In this document: piece by piece, positions 34,108 to 44,870 of the stretch | How positions within the stretch are numbered: the stretch's first letter is position 1 | How the letters are laid out: every line of letters starts with the position of its first letter | NCBI GenBank assembly: GCA_016946835.1 | Contig: JACVTC010000193.1 | Coordinates: 82,501 to 146,500 of the forward strand | Reading direction: 5' to 3' | Source: Neocallimastix lanati (nom. inval.) | Lineage: Eukaryota > Neocallimastigomycota > Neocallimastigomycetes > Neocallimastigales > Neocallimastigaceae | DNA length: 64,000 nucleotides | Notes under the pieces: generated by a model | Database searches by the model: none | The model's input: the letters and a program-made list of their open reading frames with translations, nothing else | Told to the model about the DNA's origin: nothing | Program-made: the position numbers and the translations under genes

Positions 34108-34686
34108 ATACTATTGCTAATTTAAAATTTAAAATATATTATATTTATTAAACATGGCATTACAATATCAATAATATTTTTAAACTACTAATTTTTTTTT
34201 TTAAATATATATACAAATATACATCCTAACATTCAACACTTAAAACATATCCATTATAATTTTATATTGATAGTAAATATTAAAAATTTAAAACAATATA
34301 TTATTAAAACAAATAAATGTCACATCACTTCTTAAAAAACAATTTTTTTTCCTATTTGTTTTTATATTTTATTTTATTTTTATTTTTTTATTTTATTTTT
34401 ATTACTTATTTTATTATTATATTTTATTTTATTTTTTATTTTTCATTGTATATAATTATTTATATAACAAAATAAATTATTTATGAAAATAAATAAGATA
34501 GACTTAAATAAATTATCTTAATTATGACTATTAGTATTATAATTTTATATTTTTATGTATATTTTATTTTTATAATATTTGCATATTTACAAAATGTTTA
34601 TAATAGTAATTATATATAATTCAAAATTTCAATTAAATGATTAAAACTAATCAATTAATTTAATAAATTTTAATTAATTAATTAAC

Positions 34687-36645
34687 TTAATCAACTTCTT
34701 CAACTGTTGGTCCATTATTAGATCCATTATTGTTAGTGGTACTTCCTGGGAATCCTCCTGGTGCTGATCCTGGGAAACCACCTGGGGCTGATCCTGCTCC
34801 TCCTGCTTGTTGATACATCTTAGTCATAATTGGATTAGCTACTCCTTCTAATTCTTTTCTCTTACTCTCATATTCTTCTTTATTAGCTTCTTGATTACGA
34901 TCTAACCATGAAATCGTTTCATCAATAGCTTTATTTAACTTATCTTTATCGCCTCCATCAATATGTGAGGCAATCTTTTCATCTTGAAGAGTATTACGAA
35001 GTTGATAAGCATATGATTCAAGACTATTCTTAGATGCTACTCTTTCCGCAACTTTAGCATCTTCTTCTTTATACTTTTCTGCATCATTAACCATACGCTC
35101 AATTTCTTCTTTACTTAATCTACCCTTATCATTAGTAATAGTAATCTTATTACTTTTACCTGTGGTCTTATCAAGTGCTGAAACATTCAAAATACCATTA
35201 GCATCAATATCAAATGTAACTTCAATTTGTGGAACTCCACGAGGTGCTGGTGGAATTCCATTCAAATCAAATCTACCTAATAAATTATTATCCTTTGTTA
35301 AGGAACGTTCGCCTTCATAAATTTGAATAGAAACACTAGTTTGATTATCAGCATAAGTTGAGAAGATATCTGATTTCTTTGTTGGAATAGTAGTATTACG
35401 TTTAATTAAAGTAGTCATCACTCCTCCTGCAGTTTCAATACCTAATGAAAGTGGTGAAACATCTAATAAAAGTAAATCTTGAGTCTTTTCAGAAGTTTCA
35501 CCTGAAAGAATAGCAGCTTGAACAGCTGCGCCATAAGCAACTGCTTCATCTGGATTAATTGACTTACTTGGTTCTTTACCATTGAAATATTGTGAAACTA
35601 AACTTTGAATCTTTGGAATACGAGTGGATCCTCCAACTAATACAATCTCATGAATACTTGATTTATCTAATTTAGCATCATTAAGAACTTTTTCAACTGG
35701 TTCAATCACATTTCTAAATAAATCACTGTTAAGTTCTTCGAAACGAGCACGAGTAATAGAAGTATAGAAATCAATTCCTTCATATAAAGAATCAATTTCA
35801 ATAGAAGTTTGAGTAGAAGAAGAAAGAGTACGCTTAGCACGTTCACATGCTGTTCTTAAACGACGTAATGATCTTGGATTGGTAGAAAGATCTTTCTTAT
35901 ACTTTCTCTTGAATTCTTGAACAAAATGACTAACTAATCGATTATCGAAATCTTCTCCACCTAAATGAGTATCACCAGCCGTGGCCTTGACTTCGAAAAT
36001 ACCATCTTCAATTGTTAAAAGTGAAACATCGAATGTACCACCTCCAAGATCGAAAATTAAAACATTCTTTTCTCCTTCACTCTTTTTATCAAGACCATAA
36101 GCAATAGCGGCTGCTGTTGGTTCATTAATGATACGAAGAACATTAAGACCTGCAATAAGACCTGCATCCTTAGTTGCTTGACGTTGAGAATCATTGAAAT
36201 AAGCTGGAACGGTGATAACAGCATTGGAAACTTTTCCACCTAAATAAGCTTCAGCTGTATCCTTCATCTTTGTAAGAACCATACTTGAAATTTCTTCAGC
36301 CGTAAAATCTTTTGTTTCACCTTTAAATTGAACTTGAATATATGGTTTTCCTGACTTTTCAATAACCTTAAATGGCCAATGTTTCATATCTGATTGAACT
36401 TCAGCATCATTGAAACGACGACCAATAAGACGTTTAGCATCGAAAACGGTATTTGTTGGATTCATTGCAGCTTGATTCTTAGCAGCATCACCGATTAAAC
36501 GTTCAGAATCGGTGAAAGCAACGAAAGAAGGAGTTGTACGATTACCTTGATCATTTGGAATAATTTCTACACGATCATTTTGCCATACACCTACACAAGA
36601 ATAAGTAGTACCTAAATCAATACCAATTGATGAGACCTTTGCCAT
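34687..36645 (-). CDS. Cytosolic Hsp70 chaperone (SSA type), copy A
   Basis: A 652-residue ATP-dependent chaperone that binds exposed hydrophobic peptides and works with J-proteins and nucleotide exchange factors. Hallmarks: [12 protein letters not shown] at 9-20 (phosphate loop 1), [17 protein letters not shown], the [14 protein letters not shown] signature, [13 protein letters not shown], substrate-binding domain from about residue 390, helical lid after about 510, then a Gly/Pro-rich [14 protein letters not shown] tail ending PTVEEVD. The terminal EEVD, which binds TPR co-chaperones, and the lack of signal or transit peptide place it in the cytosol or nucleus. Length is normal and there is no intron. 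It diverges head to head from copy B with about 2.2 kb between start codons. The proteins differ only in a few tail residues (STTNNN here versus GATNNN). Confidence 0.98.
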   Translation of the reverse strand: MAKVSSIGIDLGTTYSCVGVWQNDRVEIIPNDQGNRTTPSFVAFTDSERLIGDAAKNQAAMNPTNTVFDAKRLIGRRFNDAEVQSDMKHWPFKVIEKSGKPYIQVQFKGETKDFTAEEISSMVLTKMKDTAEAYLGGKVSNAVITVPAYFNDSQRQATKDAGLIAGLNVLRIINEPTAAAIAYGLDKKSEGEKNVLIFDLGGGTFDVSLLTIEDGIFEVKATAGDTHLGGEDFDNRLVSHFVQEFKRKYKKDLSTNPRSLRRLRTACERAKRTLSSSTQTSIEIDSLYEGIDFYTSITRARFEELNSDLFRNVIEPVEKVLNDAKLDKSSIHEIVLVGGSTRIPKIQSLVSQYFNGKEPSKSINPDEAVAYGAAVQAAILSGETSEKTQDLLLLDVSPLSLGIETAGGVMTTLIKRNTTIPTKKSDIFSTYADNQTSVSIQIYEGERSLTKDNNLLGRFDLNGIPPAPRGVPQIEVTFDIDANGILNVSALDKTTGKSNKITITNDKGRLSKEEIERMVNDAEKYKEEDAKVAERVASKNSLESYAYQLRNTLQDEKIASHIDGGDKDKLNKAIDETISWLDRNQEANKEEYESKRKELEGVANPIMTKMYQQAGGAGSAPGGFPGSAPGGFPGSTTNNNGSNNGPTVEEVD

Positions 36646-37144
36646 TTTTATATAATTACTTTTATAATAGTTTATATAATATATTTAATTTAAAATTTGT
36701 TTAATCGCTTTTTTTATTTTTTGATTTAATTAAATAAATAAATAAAATTCGCTTATAAATTTTGTTTTAATATTTTAATAAATTTAATCACTTTTTGTTT
36801 TTTCTTTCTCGTTAATTACTTTTTACTATTTTTAATTAATAGTAATGGTATATTTGTAATTAATAAATAATTTGTTAAATAAAATAAATAAATTAATAAT
36901 TGATGATTTTAAAAAAATAAGGTAAAAATAATTAATATTTATATGAAAAATTTTTTAAAAAATAATTAATATATTAAAAAAGATAAAATTATATAAATCA
37001 TATATTTTATATTGATTCAATCTAAATTATATATTAATAAAAGCAATAAACATCCTTATTAAATTTTATTATTAAAAATAATTTATTATTAATTAAGATT
37101 GGACAGAAAAAAAAAAAAAATTTTTTTTCACTATTTATTTCTAT

Positions 37145-37157
37145 TTCTTGAAATTTC
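37145..37157 (-). promoter_or_regulatory. Heat-shock element upstream of Hsp70 copy A
   Basis: TTCTTGAAATTTC fits the canonical three-unit heat-shock element (alternating TTC/GAA/TTC with 2-bp gaps), about 500 bp upstream of the start codon. A second partial element, TTCTGGAA, lies at 37207-37214. The three-unit site is conserved in the opposite arm, in sequence otherwise diverged there. Heat-shock factor binding is inferred. Confidence 0.6.
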
Positions 37158-37165
37158 TTTAAAAA

Positions 37166-38339
37166 AAAATAAAAAATAAAAAATTTTCGAAATAAATTAT
37201 AGATAATTCTGGAATTATAAGAAGATCTAAATTTTATAATCAGTATATGATATTAATTTAAATAATTAGCATAAATTTTATAATAATTATTTATTTATTA
37301 TTTATTTGTTCATTATTTATTATTTATTATTTATTATTTATTATTTATTATTTATTATTTATTATTTATTATTTATTATTTATTATTTATTATTTATTAT
37401 TTATTATTTATTATTTATTATTTATTATTTATTATTTATTATTTATTATTTATTATTTATTTATTATTTATTATTTTTATTTATTATTTATTATTTATTA
37501 TTTATTATTTATTATTTATTATTTATTATTTATTATTTATTATTTATTTATTTATTTATTATATATTTATTTATTTATTAATTATATATTTATTTATTAA
37601 TTAATTATATATTTATTTATTTATTTATTATTTATTATTCATTTATTTATTATTTATATAAATTAGAACTTTTAAAAATAGTTATGTATTTATAAAATAT
37701 CATAATTATTAAATTATCAATTCAATTTTTGATATTATATTATGGTATAATATTTTTAAGGCATATTAAAATATTAAATAATGATTTAATTAAGAAATAT
37801 TATTAGATTAACCGGTTTTTAAAATTATTCTAGTTTGTTTATTTAATAATATTTGTGAATGTATATTAATATTTAAATAAATATCTAAATAAATACTAAA
37901 AAGAATTAAAAAAAAAAAAAAAAAAAAAAAAAGATTAAAAAAAAAAGTAGAATGATATTAATAATCATAATAATAAAAATTTGCTGATCATAATATTTAG
38001 GCATATTAAGTCCCTTCCCTATTAAAACTAATTATTTTTAGTAAAGAGTAATTAATTTGAACCATTAAATATTATGAATGAAAATTTATTAATAACAAAA
38101 AAAAATAAAAAATAAAAAATAAAAAAAAAAAAAAACTAAAATAATAATAAAACTATAATTATTATTATTATTATTATTCAATATAATTATTAGTATAATT
38201 ATTATTATAAAAATTATAATTTAAAATTTGTTAAAAATATATATACATGTATAATAATAAATTTTTTAACCATATTATTCTGTATTATTTTGTATTATGT
38301 CTAATCCACTTTTTATTAAAAAATTTTTATTTGTTGATT
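37166..38339. other. Spacer between the inverted Hsp70 arms
   Basis: This loop of the inverted repeat holds the (TTTATTA)n array, then A+T-rich unique sequence with poly-A at about 37909-37932. No gene. It also serves as the shared distal promoter region of the two divergent Hsp70 genes. Confidence 0.7.
37280..37650 (+). repeat. (TTTATTA)n microsatellite
   Basis: About 30 units of TTTATTA with TTTA variants toward the 3' end. A 91-codon frame across it is an artefact of the 7-bp period. It is the reverse complement of the (TAATAAA)n motif at 20975-21300. Confidence 0.95.
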
Positions 38340-38349
38340 AATTTTTAAA

Positions 38350-38362
38350 GAAATTTCAAGAA
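38350..38362 (+). promoter_or_regulatory. Heat-shock element upstream of Hsp70 copy B
   Basis: GAAATTTCAAGAA fits the alternating GAA/TTC/GAA three-unit heat-shock element, about 470 bp upstream of the start codon. It is the mirror of the site at 37145-37157, kept while neighbouring bases have diverged. Confidence 0.6.
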
Positions 38363-38827
38363 ATGGAAAAAAAAAGTAAAAATGAATCAAAAAAAAAATT
38401 TTTTTTACCCAATTAATAATTAATTTTATTAATAGAAATTAAAGGAGAAATAAGATTTTAATATATTTTATATATTAAATCAATATATTATATATATTAT
38501 AATATTATTTTTTTTAAAAAAAAATTTTTATATAAATATTAATTATTTTTGCCTTAATTTTTTAAATCATCAATTATTAATTTATTTATTTTATTTAACA
38601 AATTATTTATTAATTACAAATATACCATTACTATTAATTAAAAATAGTAAAAAGTAATTAACGAGAAAGAAAAAACAAAAAGTGATTAAATTTATTAAAA
38701 TATTAAAACAAAATTTATAAGCGAATTTTATTTATTTATTTAATTAAATCAAAAAATAAAAAAAGCGATTAAACAAATTTTAAATTAAATATATTATATA
38801 AACTATTATAAAAGTAATTATATAAAA

Positions 38828-40786
38828 ATGGCAAAGGTCTCATCAATTGGTATTGATTTAGGTACTACTTATTCTTGTGTAGGTGTATGGCAAAATGATC
38901 GTGTAGAAATTATTCCAAATGATCAAGGTAATCGTACAACTCCTTCTTTCGTTGCTTTCACCGATTCTGAACGTTTAATCGGTGATGCTGCTAAGAATCA
39001 AGCTGCAATGAATCCAACAAATACCGTTTTCGATGCTAAACGTCTTATTGGTCGTCGTTTCAATGATGCTGAAGTTCAATCAGATATGAAACATTGGCCA
39101 TTTAAGGTTATTGAAAAGTCAGGAAAACCATATATTCAAGTTCAATTTAAAGGTGAAACAAAAGATTTTACGGCTGAAGAAATTTCAAGTATGGTTCTTA
39201 CAAAGATGAAGGATACAGCTGAAGCTTATTTAGGTGGAAAAGTTTCCAATGCTGTTATCACCGTTCCAGCTTATTTCAATGATTCTCAACGTCAAGCAAC
39301 TAAGGATGCAGGTCTTATTGCAGGTCTTAATGTTCTTCGTATCATTAATGAACCAACAGCAGCCGCTATTGCTTATGGTCTTGATAAAAAGAGTGAAGGA
39401 GAAAAGAATGTTTTAATTTTCGATCTTGGAGGTGGTACATTCGATGTTTCACTTTTAACAATTGAAGATGGTATTTTCGAAGTCAAGGCCACGGCTGGTG
39501 ATACTCATTTAGGTGGAGAAGATTTCGATAATCGATTAGTTAGTCATTTTGTTCAAGAATTCAAGAGAAAGTATAAGAAAGATCTTTCTACTAATCCAAG
39601 ATCATTACGTCGTTTAAGAACAGCATGTGAACGTGCTAAGCGTACTCTTTCTTCTTCTACTCAAACTTCTATTGAAATTGATTCTTTATATGAAGGAATT
39701 GATTTCTATACTTCTATTACTCGTGCTCGTTTCGAAGAACTTAACAGTGATTTATTTAGAAATGTGATTGAACCAGTTGAAAAAGTTCTTAATGATGCTA
39801 AATTAGATAAATCAAGTATTCATGAGATTGTATTAGTTGGAGGATCCACTCGTATTCCAAAGATTCAAAGTTTAGTTTCACAATATTTCAATGGTAAAGA
39901 ACCAAGTAAGTCAATTAATCCAGATGAAGCAGTTGCTTATGGCGCAGCTGTTCAAGCTGCTATTCTTTCAGGTGAAACTTCTGAAAAGACTCAAGATTTA
40001 CTTTTATTAGATGTTTCACCACTTTCATTAGGTATTGAGACTGCAGGAGGAGTGATGACTACTTTAATTAAACGTAATACTACTATTCCAACAAAGAAAT
40101 CAGATATCTTCTCAACTTATGCTGATAATCAAACTAGTGTTTCTATTCAAATTTATGAAGGCGAACGTTCCTTAACAAAAGATAATAATTTACTCGGTAG
40201 ATTTGATTTGAATGGAATTCCACCAGCACCTCGTGGAGTTCCACAAATTGAAGTTACATTTGATATTGATGCTAATGGTATTTTGAATGTTTCAGCACTT
40301 GATAAGACCACAGGTAAAAGTAATAAGATTACTATTACTAATGATAAGGGTAGATTAAGTAAAGAAGAAATTGAGCGTATGGTTAATGATGCAGAAAAGT
40401 ATAAAGAAGAAGATGCTAAAGTTGCGGAAAGAGTAGCGTCTAAGAATAGTCTTGAATCATATGCTTATCAACTTCGTAATACTCTTCAAGATGAAAAGAT
40501 TGCCTCACATATTGATGGAGGCGATAAAGACAAATTAAATAAAGCTATTGATGAAACGATTTCATGGTTAGATCGTAATCAAGAAGCTAATAAAGAAGAA
40601 TATGAAAGTAAGAGAAAAGAATTAGAAGGAGTAGCTAATCCAATTATGACTAAGATGTATCAACAAGCAGGAGGAGCAGGATCAGCCCCAGGTGGTTTCC
40701 CAGGATCAACCCCAGGCGGATTCCCAGGAGGAGCTACTAACAATAATGGATCTAACAATGGACCAACAGTTGAAGAAGTTGATTAA
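38828..40786 (+). CDS. Cytosolic Hsp70 chaperone (SSA type), copy B
   Basis: A 652-residue Hsp70 with the same domain layout and motifs as copy [36 protein letters not shown], Gly/Pro-rich tail, EEVD end. The proteins appear identical apart from about three residues in the tail ([14 protein letters not shown] here). Nucleotide differences are few and mostly synonymous. It is divergently arranged with copy A. Strong coding identity next to diverged outer flanks suggests either a recent inverted duplication or ongoing gene conversion. High expression is suggested by codon choice less A+T-biased than in neighbouring genes (AAG, ATC, GGT, CGT). Confidence 0.98.
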   Translation: MAKVSSIGIDLGTTYSCVGVWQNDRVEIIPNDQGNRTTPSFVAFTDSERLIGDAAKNQAAMNPTNTVFDAKRLIGRRFNDAEVQSDMKHWPFKVIEKSGKPYIQVQFKGETKDFTAEEISSMVLTKMKDTAEAYLGGKVSNAVITVPAYFNDSQRQATKDAGLIAGLNVLRIINEPTAAAIAYGLDKKSEGEKNVLIFDLGGGTFDVSLLTIEDGIFEVKATAGDTHLGGEDFDNRLVSHFVQEFKRKYKKDLSTNPRSLRRLRTACERAKRTLSSSTQTSIEIDSLYEGIDFYTSITRARFEELNSDLFRNVIEPVEKVLNDAKLDKSSIHEIVLVGGSTRIPKIQSLVSQYFNGKEPSKSINPDEAVAYGAAVQAAILSGETSEKTQDLLLLDVSPLSLGIETAGGVMTTLIKRNTTIPTKKSDIFSTYADNQTSVSIQIYEGERSLTKDNNLLGRFDLNGIPPAPRGVPQIEVTFDIDANGILNVSALDKTTGKSNKITITNDKGRLSKEEIERMVNDAEKYKEEDAKVAERVASKNSLESYAYQLRNTLQDEKIASHIDGGDKDKLNKAIDETISWLDRNQEANKEEYESKRKELEGVANPIMTKMYQQAGGAGSAPGGFPGSTPGGFPGGATNNNGSNNGPTVEEVD

Positions 40787-41105
40787 GTTAATTAATTAAT
40801 TAAAATTATTATACAAATTGAATAATTTAATTATTTAACTAAAATTTTGAATTAAATATAATTACTATTATAGACATTTTGTAAATATGCAAATATTGTA
40901 AAAAGAAAATATACATGAAAATAAAAAATAATAATACTAATAGTCATAATTAACATAATTTATTTAAATCTATCTTATTTATTTTCATAAATAATTTATT
41001 TATTATATAAATAATTATATTGCAACAAAAAATAAAAAATAAAAAATAAAATAAAATAAAATAAAATATAAAAACAAATAAGAAATAAAATCGTTTTTAT
41101 AAAAA

Positions 41106-41640
41106 TGAGATTTATTTGTGTTTTATTAAAATATTTTTTTTTAATTTTTAATTATTAATATAAATATAAAATTATAATGAATATGTTTTATGTGTATATT
41201 GCATGTATATTAATAAAATAAAAATGAAAAATTATAAAAGGTAAATGAAATTAAAGAAATAAAAATTATATATTTAAATTAATTTTTTATAATGATATGT
41301 TTTTTCTAATTTTATTAAAATATTGTTTTTAATTTTTAATATTTAATTTAAATACAAAATTATAATGAATATGTTTTATATTTTAATGTATATATATAAT
41401 AAAATTAAAATAAAAAATAAAATATAAATAAAATGATAGAAATAAAATTTTAAAATAACAAAAATTATTTATTTCATATTTAAAATGATATGTTTTTACA
41501 TTTTAATAAAATATTGTTTTAAAATTTTGCTTTTAAGATTATAATATTTATTGAAAATATTTAATTTATTTTATATATATATATATTATCAAAATAAAAT
41601 GAAAAATAAAATATAAATAAAATTAGAGAAATGATATCAA
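41106..41640. other. A+T-rich spacer with short internal repeats
   Basis: A ~150-bp motif recurs loosely three times (about 41108, 41298, 41490): ATGATATGTTTT-type start, TTTAATAAAATATTGTTTT, then TAATGAATATGTTTTAT and an AAAATGAAAAATAAAATATAAA end. No gene. Confidence 0.55.
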
Positions 41641-41644
41641 CTTT

Positions 41645-41995
41645 AAAACAAAATATAAATTATTGTTTAGAAGTTGAGAGATATCATTAGATTTGTTGAG
41701 AAATAATTCATTTGGTATTTTATTATTAATATTTTTAGTGCGACTTTAAATTGTAAAGGTATGCGGCAGAGAGTATGACAGAATCCCAAAATTTATATGA
41801 GAATTTAGCAGAATTAAACGAAGTAGTCGCACAACGGTTAAGCGTTTGATTCAAACGTTAAGCATTAACATTTTGTTGAGGATTATTGGAAGAGAATGAA
41901 TGAAATTAATTTTATTATCATTCAAATAATTAATAAGAGATTTATTGATATATTCAGTCAGTACCATTGTCAGTTTTTAAATTGATTAATTTTCC
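41645..41995 (-). pseudogene. Copia integrase relic
   Basis: On the minus strand the broken frames read LKTDNGTD, then a stop, then NNPQQN, then RLNQTL, then AKFSYKFWDSVILSAAYLYN and KIPNELFLNKSNDISQL. These are the second catalytic Asp, the NPQQNG..ER Glu region and the following conserved block of Ty1/copia integrase. At least one stop replaces a codon beside the catalytic Glu position, and there is a frameshift after LYNLKS. It lies directly 3' of the LINE and in the same orientation. Confidence 0.8.
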
Positions 41996-43993
41996 TGTCA
42001 TATCTCTATCCCAGTAAAAGTTTAAAATAGCTTTTTTTGATGGAAATTTACTTAATTTGTCAGCTAAAACTTTACTTTCTTTATCCCATTCATGACGTCT
42101 ACAACGAGAAATATCTCTAAGTAAATCAGAGATAATACATTTCGAGTTTTTCCATTTTTTAAAACACCTTACCTGAGCAATTGCGCATTTCGCAGAGAGA
42201 GGAGGAACGTTAAGTTCTTTAGAAACACAATAAAGGGAAGTAAAGCTATTCCCTTTAGAAAATCCTTCAATCCAGTATAATCCTGAATTAATTAATGTCT
42301 GTGTACTTCTCGTTCTATCTTTGTTAGATCCAAGTAGAGGTGCATAATATGAAACTTGTCCAATTACTGTGGCTGAAAATAACATTCTTTTATAAGGGAT
42401 AGGAATATGAGGATTCTTAAAAAATCCTTTTATGGAATAAAGTGCATTTCTAACTTTATTATTCATTCGTTGTATGATCGGTTTCAATTCTAAATCATTT
42501 GAAAATGGTACACCTAGGTAAGTATAGCAATTTGTTTTAGGTAACTCTTGAGTTGAAAGATGGAAGGTAGGATTACTATTATAAAGAAATTTTGAAACTT
42601 CCCCTCGTACTACTAAACTGGCACATTTATTGATACTAAATTGCATTTCATTATTTCTTGCCCATTTACTGGCAAACTTTAACAATTTCTTAAGTTGGGA
42701 TCTTGTTAGAGCACATAACACAATGTCATCTACAAAAAGACCTCCACAACAACGTTTATCACCAATAGAGATTCCACATTTAATACAATTATTAAAAATA
42801 TCATTAATGAACAAGTTAAACAAAATTGGTGAGAGGGGACAACCTTGACGAACTCCTTTCTTAATATTAAATGATTCCGATAAATGTCCATCAACTCTTA
42901 CACAAGTATTGGAAGATAAGTATAAATTTTCAATAAAATTATAGCACTTACCCCTAATATCTAAGTGATGAATCTTCATTAATACATTATATATGGGCAC
43001 TGAGTCATACGCTTTTTTAAGGTCCAAAAAAGCAAGGTAAGTATCCTTATTTTCAAATTTCCTTCTCTGACATATAATTCTTAATGTAGTGTAAAGACTT
43101 ATACATTCCTCTCGATTACGAAATTCATATTGTTCAGGTCTTATAAAACCTTCATCAATTCCATATTTAGAGATTCTATTTGCTATGATTTTTGCTATAA
43201 TTTTTAATCCATTATTGATAAGAGAGACGCCACGATAGTTATTACAATCTGATGGATCTCCCTTTTTATGAATAGAAACTATTGATGCGTTATTCCATGA
43301 TTTTGGGAAAACACCATTCCAAATACGATTGATTAAGGCTTTGAGACATTTAAAGCCAGATGAAATATTACTATTATTATCACTTGATCCTTCTGAATCA
43401 TCTTTACAAGGAATCAAAGCCATGAAAAATTCCATTGGAATACCATCAGGACCACAAGCTTTAAAGTTAGGAGTGGAAGAGATTGCTTCGCAAATTTCTT
43501 CATCGCTAATGCCTTGGTTAATATCCCATTCTTGTTGCCTTGGTCTTCCTATATTCCTTACTGCATCAGAATCTTTCCAGTAATCTTTAGAAAGACTATG
43601 ACCTGAAGAATCTGACCCTAAGAATTTATAATGAGAATGCCAAACTTTTAATTTTTCATCTGTAGAAGAAACAAGTTCATTATTATAATTTTTAATAAGA
43701 TGAGGGACTGTGAAAGATTGATTATTTATTTTTGCATTCTTTTTAACCCATTTCCATGCTTTCCTATTATCCTCCTTAAGAGCTAACGAGCATCCAATTT
43801 TAATCCAATATAAATATTCTTTTTTCCTAAATTCGTTACATTTTTTATGAATTGATTCACAAAGTCTGCTATACGAGTCAACAATTTTAGCAAATTCATT
43901 GGAATCATTTGCAGAAACATAACACTTAATTTGTTTGTATTTAATATGCTTTACCTTTTGAAGACAATAAATTTTTCGTGACATTCTAAACAT
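41954..43993 (-). pseudogene. LINE reverse transcriptase ORF fused to copia tail
   Basis: A 679-residue open frame carrying a non-LTR reverse transcriptase: CGPDGIPMEFF, SIVSIHKKGDPSDCNNYRG, AFLDLKKAYDSVP, GVRQGCPLSPILFNLFINDI, and the catalytic FVDD near residue 418 (usually YADD or FADD in LINEs). The thumb-like region and a Cys/His-containing stretch (PPLSAKCAIAQVRCFKKW) follow. The last 10-15 residues (TGKLINLKTDNGTD) are not LINE but copia integrase. The frame is open upstream of the first Met to about 44190, so the ATG at 43993 is internal and the original protein began in the endonuclease. Confidence 0.85.
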
Positions 43994-44870
43994 CGCTTTT
44001 CGGATTTTTGTTGAAGATGTAATCGATAAATCTTTAGCAATGGAATTAGTAGTGTTAATGAACTTTTCAATAACACAATCTATTGAAAGTTCTTCATTTC
44101 CTATTTCTTCACTAAGAATTTCAAATTTATTGTGATGACATATTTCTTTCTTTTGTTCAAGACATTTATACCTATCCCATATTACAAATTTTTTTGGTTA
44201 CAAAAATGATTCATTTGTGGTAATTTTCTTACAATAAACCATGAGAGGTTTATGATCAGATACAGAAGGATAATCAACAAAATAAGCACTTGATATTTTA
44301 ACCAGCATACTTAAATTGACTAACGCATGATCAATATCTGATGAATAACTACCTCTTGTCCATGAAAAAGTTGAACTATTAATCGGAAGAATAAACCAGT
44401 TATCAAGGTTACTATTGGATAATATATCTTGTAAATCAGAGGTACTCACGTTAAAGTCTCCAAGAAGAATAGATGGATGATTAATGTGAAAACTTCTGAA
44501 AGTGCATATCGGACTTGTAATGAGTGTTTCTTAGTGGGAATATAGACATTACCAACAGAACACTTAGAGTGATTCCAGAGACTATATATTGTTAAAGAAA
44601 CAAGATAAGTATAGGAATTATCTTCAAGTACTGCTTGACATGAGACATGATAACCAAAATATAAACCTCTGCAACCTGGAGTAGTAGGATCCTGTATTAT
44701 CATTATGACTTATCAGTACGACGTCGACAGTCTTCCTGTATTCCAAATTTCTCTCTTCGTACTAGAAGCCACTTTAGAAAGGATAACCATCGATTATCAT
44801 CAGAATCACAGAGAGCTGTAATTAGTACACCTGACATAGGCTAATCCTTTTCCATCAACCTTTCATGGAC
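41990..44870 (-). mobile_element. Degenerate LINE-type (non-LTR) retrotransposon
   Basis: Minus-strand element with an AP-like endonuclease region (about 44200-44830) followed by a reverse transcriptase (about 42000-44190). At least three frame breaks are seen in the 5' half. No zinc-knuckle tail, 3' UTR or A-tail follows; instead the sequence runs into a copia integrase relic. Both ends look truncated. Base composition is clearly less A+T-rich than the flanks. Confidence 0.88.
44198..44830 (-). pseudogene. LINE endonuclease domain, frameshifted
   Basis: Three pieces in different frames make an endonuclease/exonuclease/phosphatase domain: 44830-44706 (ALCDSDDNRWLSFLKW), 44703-44446 (SVGNVYIPTKKH) and 44449-44198 (DIDHALVN, then SVSDHKPL with the catalytic His). 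The LLGDFN catalytic motif is readable only in the frame not continuous with the middle piece, showing a 1-base shift near 44485. Another shift lies near 44190 before the RT. Confidence 0.75.

Larger units (their letters stand above)
32201..34325. other. Spacer with relic duplicated DNA and coding-like islands
   Basis: Non-coding DNA at about 32430-32640 and 33010-33240 resembles segments near 28900-29040 and 26338-26560 in the LOR cluster. Poly-A tracts lie at 33482-33515 and 33540-33573. Two coding-like fragments (33338-33490 and 33856-34107) are listed separately. No intact gene. Confidence 0.6.
34325..37165 (-). repeat. Left arm of the large Hsp70 inverted repeat
   Basis: This arm, running from about 340 bp beyond the Hsp70 stop to about 500 bp upstream of its start, matches the reverse complement of about 38340-41105. 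Coding sequence is almost identical, near flanks are very similar, and outer flanks diverge. Ends are approximate. Confidence 0.85.
38340..41105 (+). repeat. Right arm of the large Hsp70 inverted repeat
   Basis: Counterpart of 34325-37165 in opposite orientation. Similarity includes the ~350 bp just upstream of the start codon (shared GAAAGAAAAAACAAAAAGTG and AAGCGATTAAACAAATTT blocks) and about 300 bp past the stop codon (shared TTTTGTAAATATGCAAATAT). Ends are approximate. Confidence 0.85.

Noticed and set aside
37306-37581. 91-codon frame between the Hsp70 genes
   Set aside because: Translation of the (TTTATTA)n microsatellite.
36057-39416. 60-codon frames inside both Hsp70 genes
   Set aside because: Same-strand alternative frames of a highly conserved gene; identical because the genes are.
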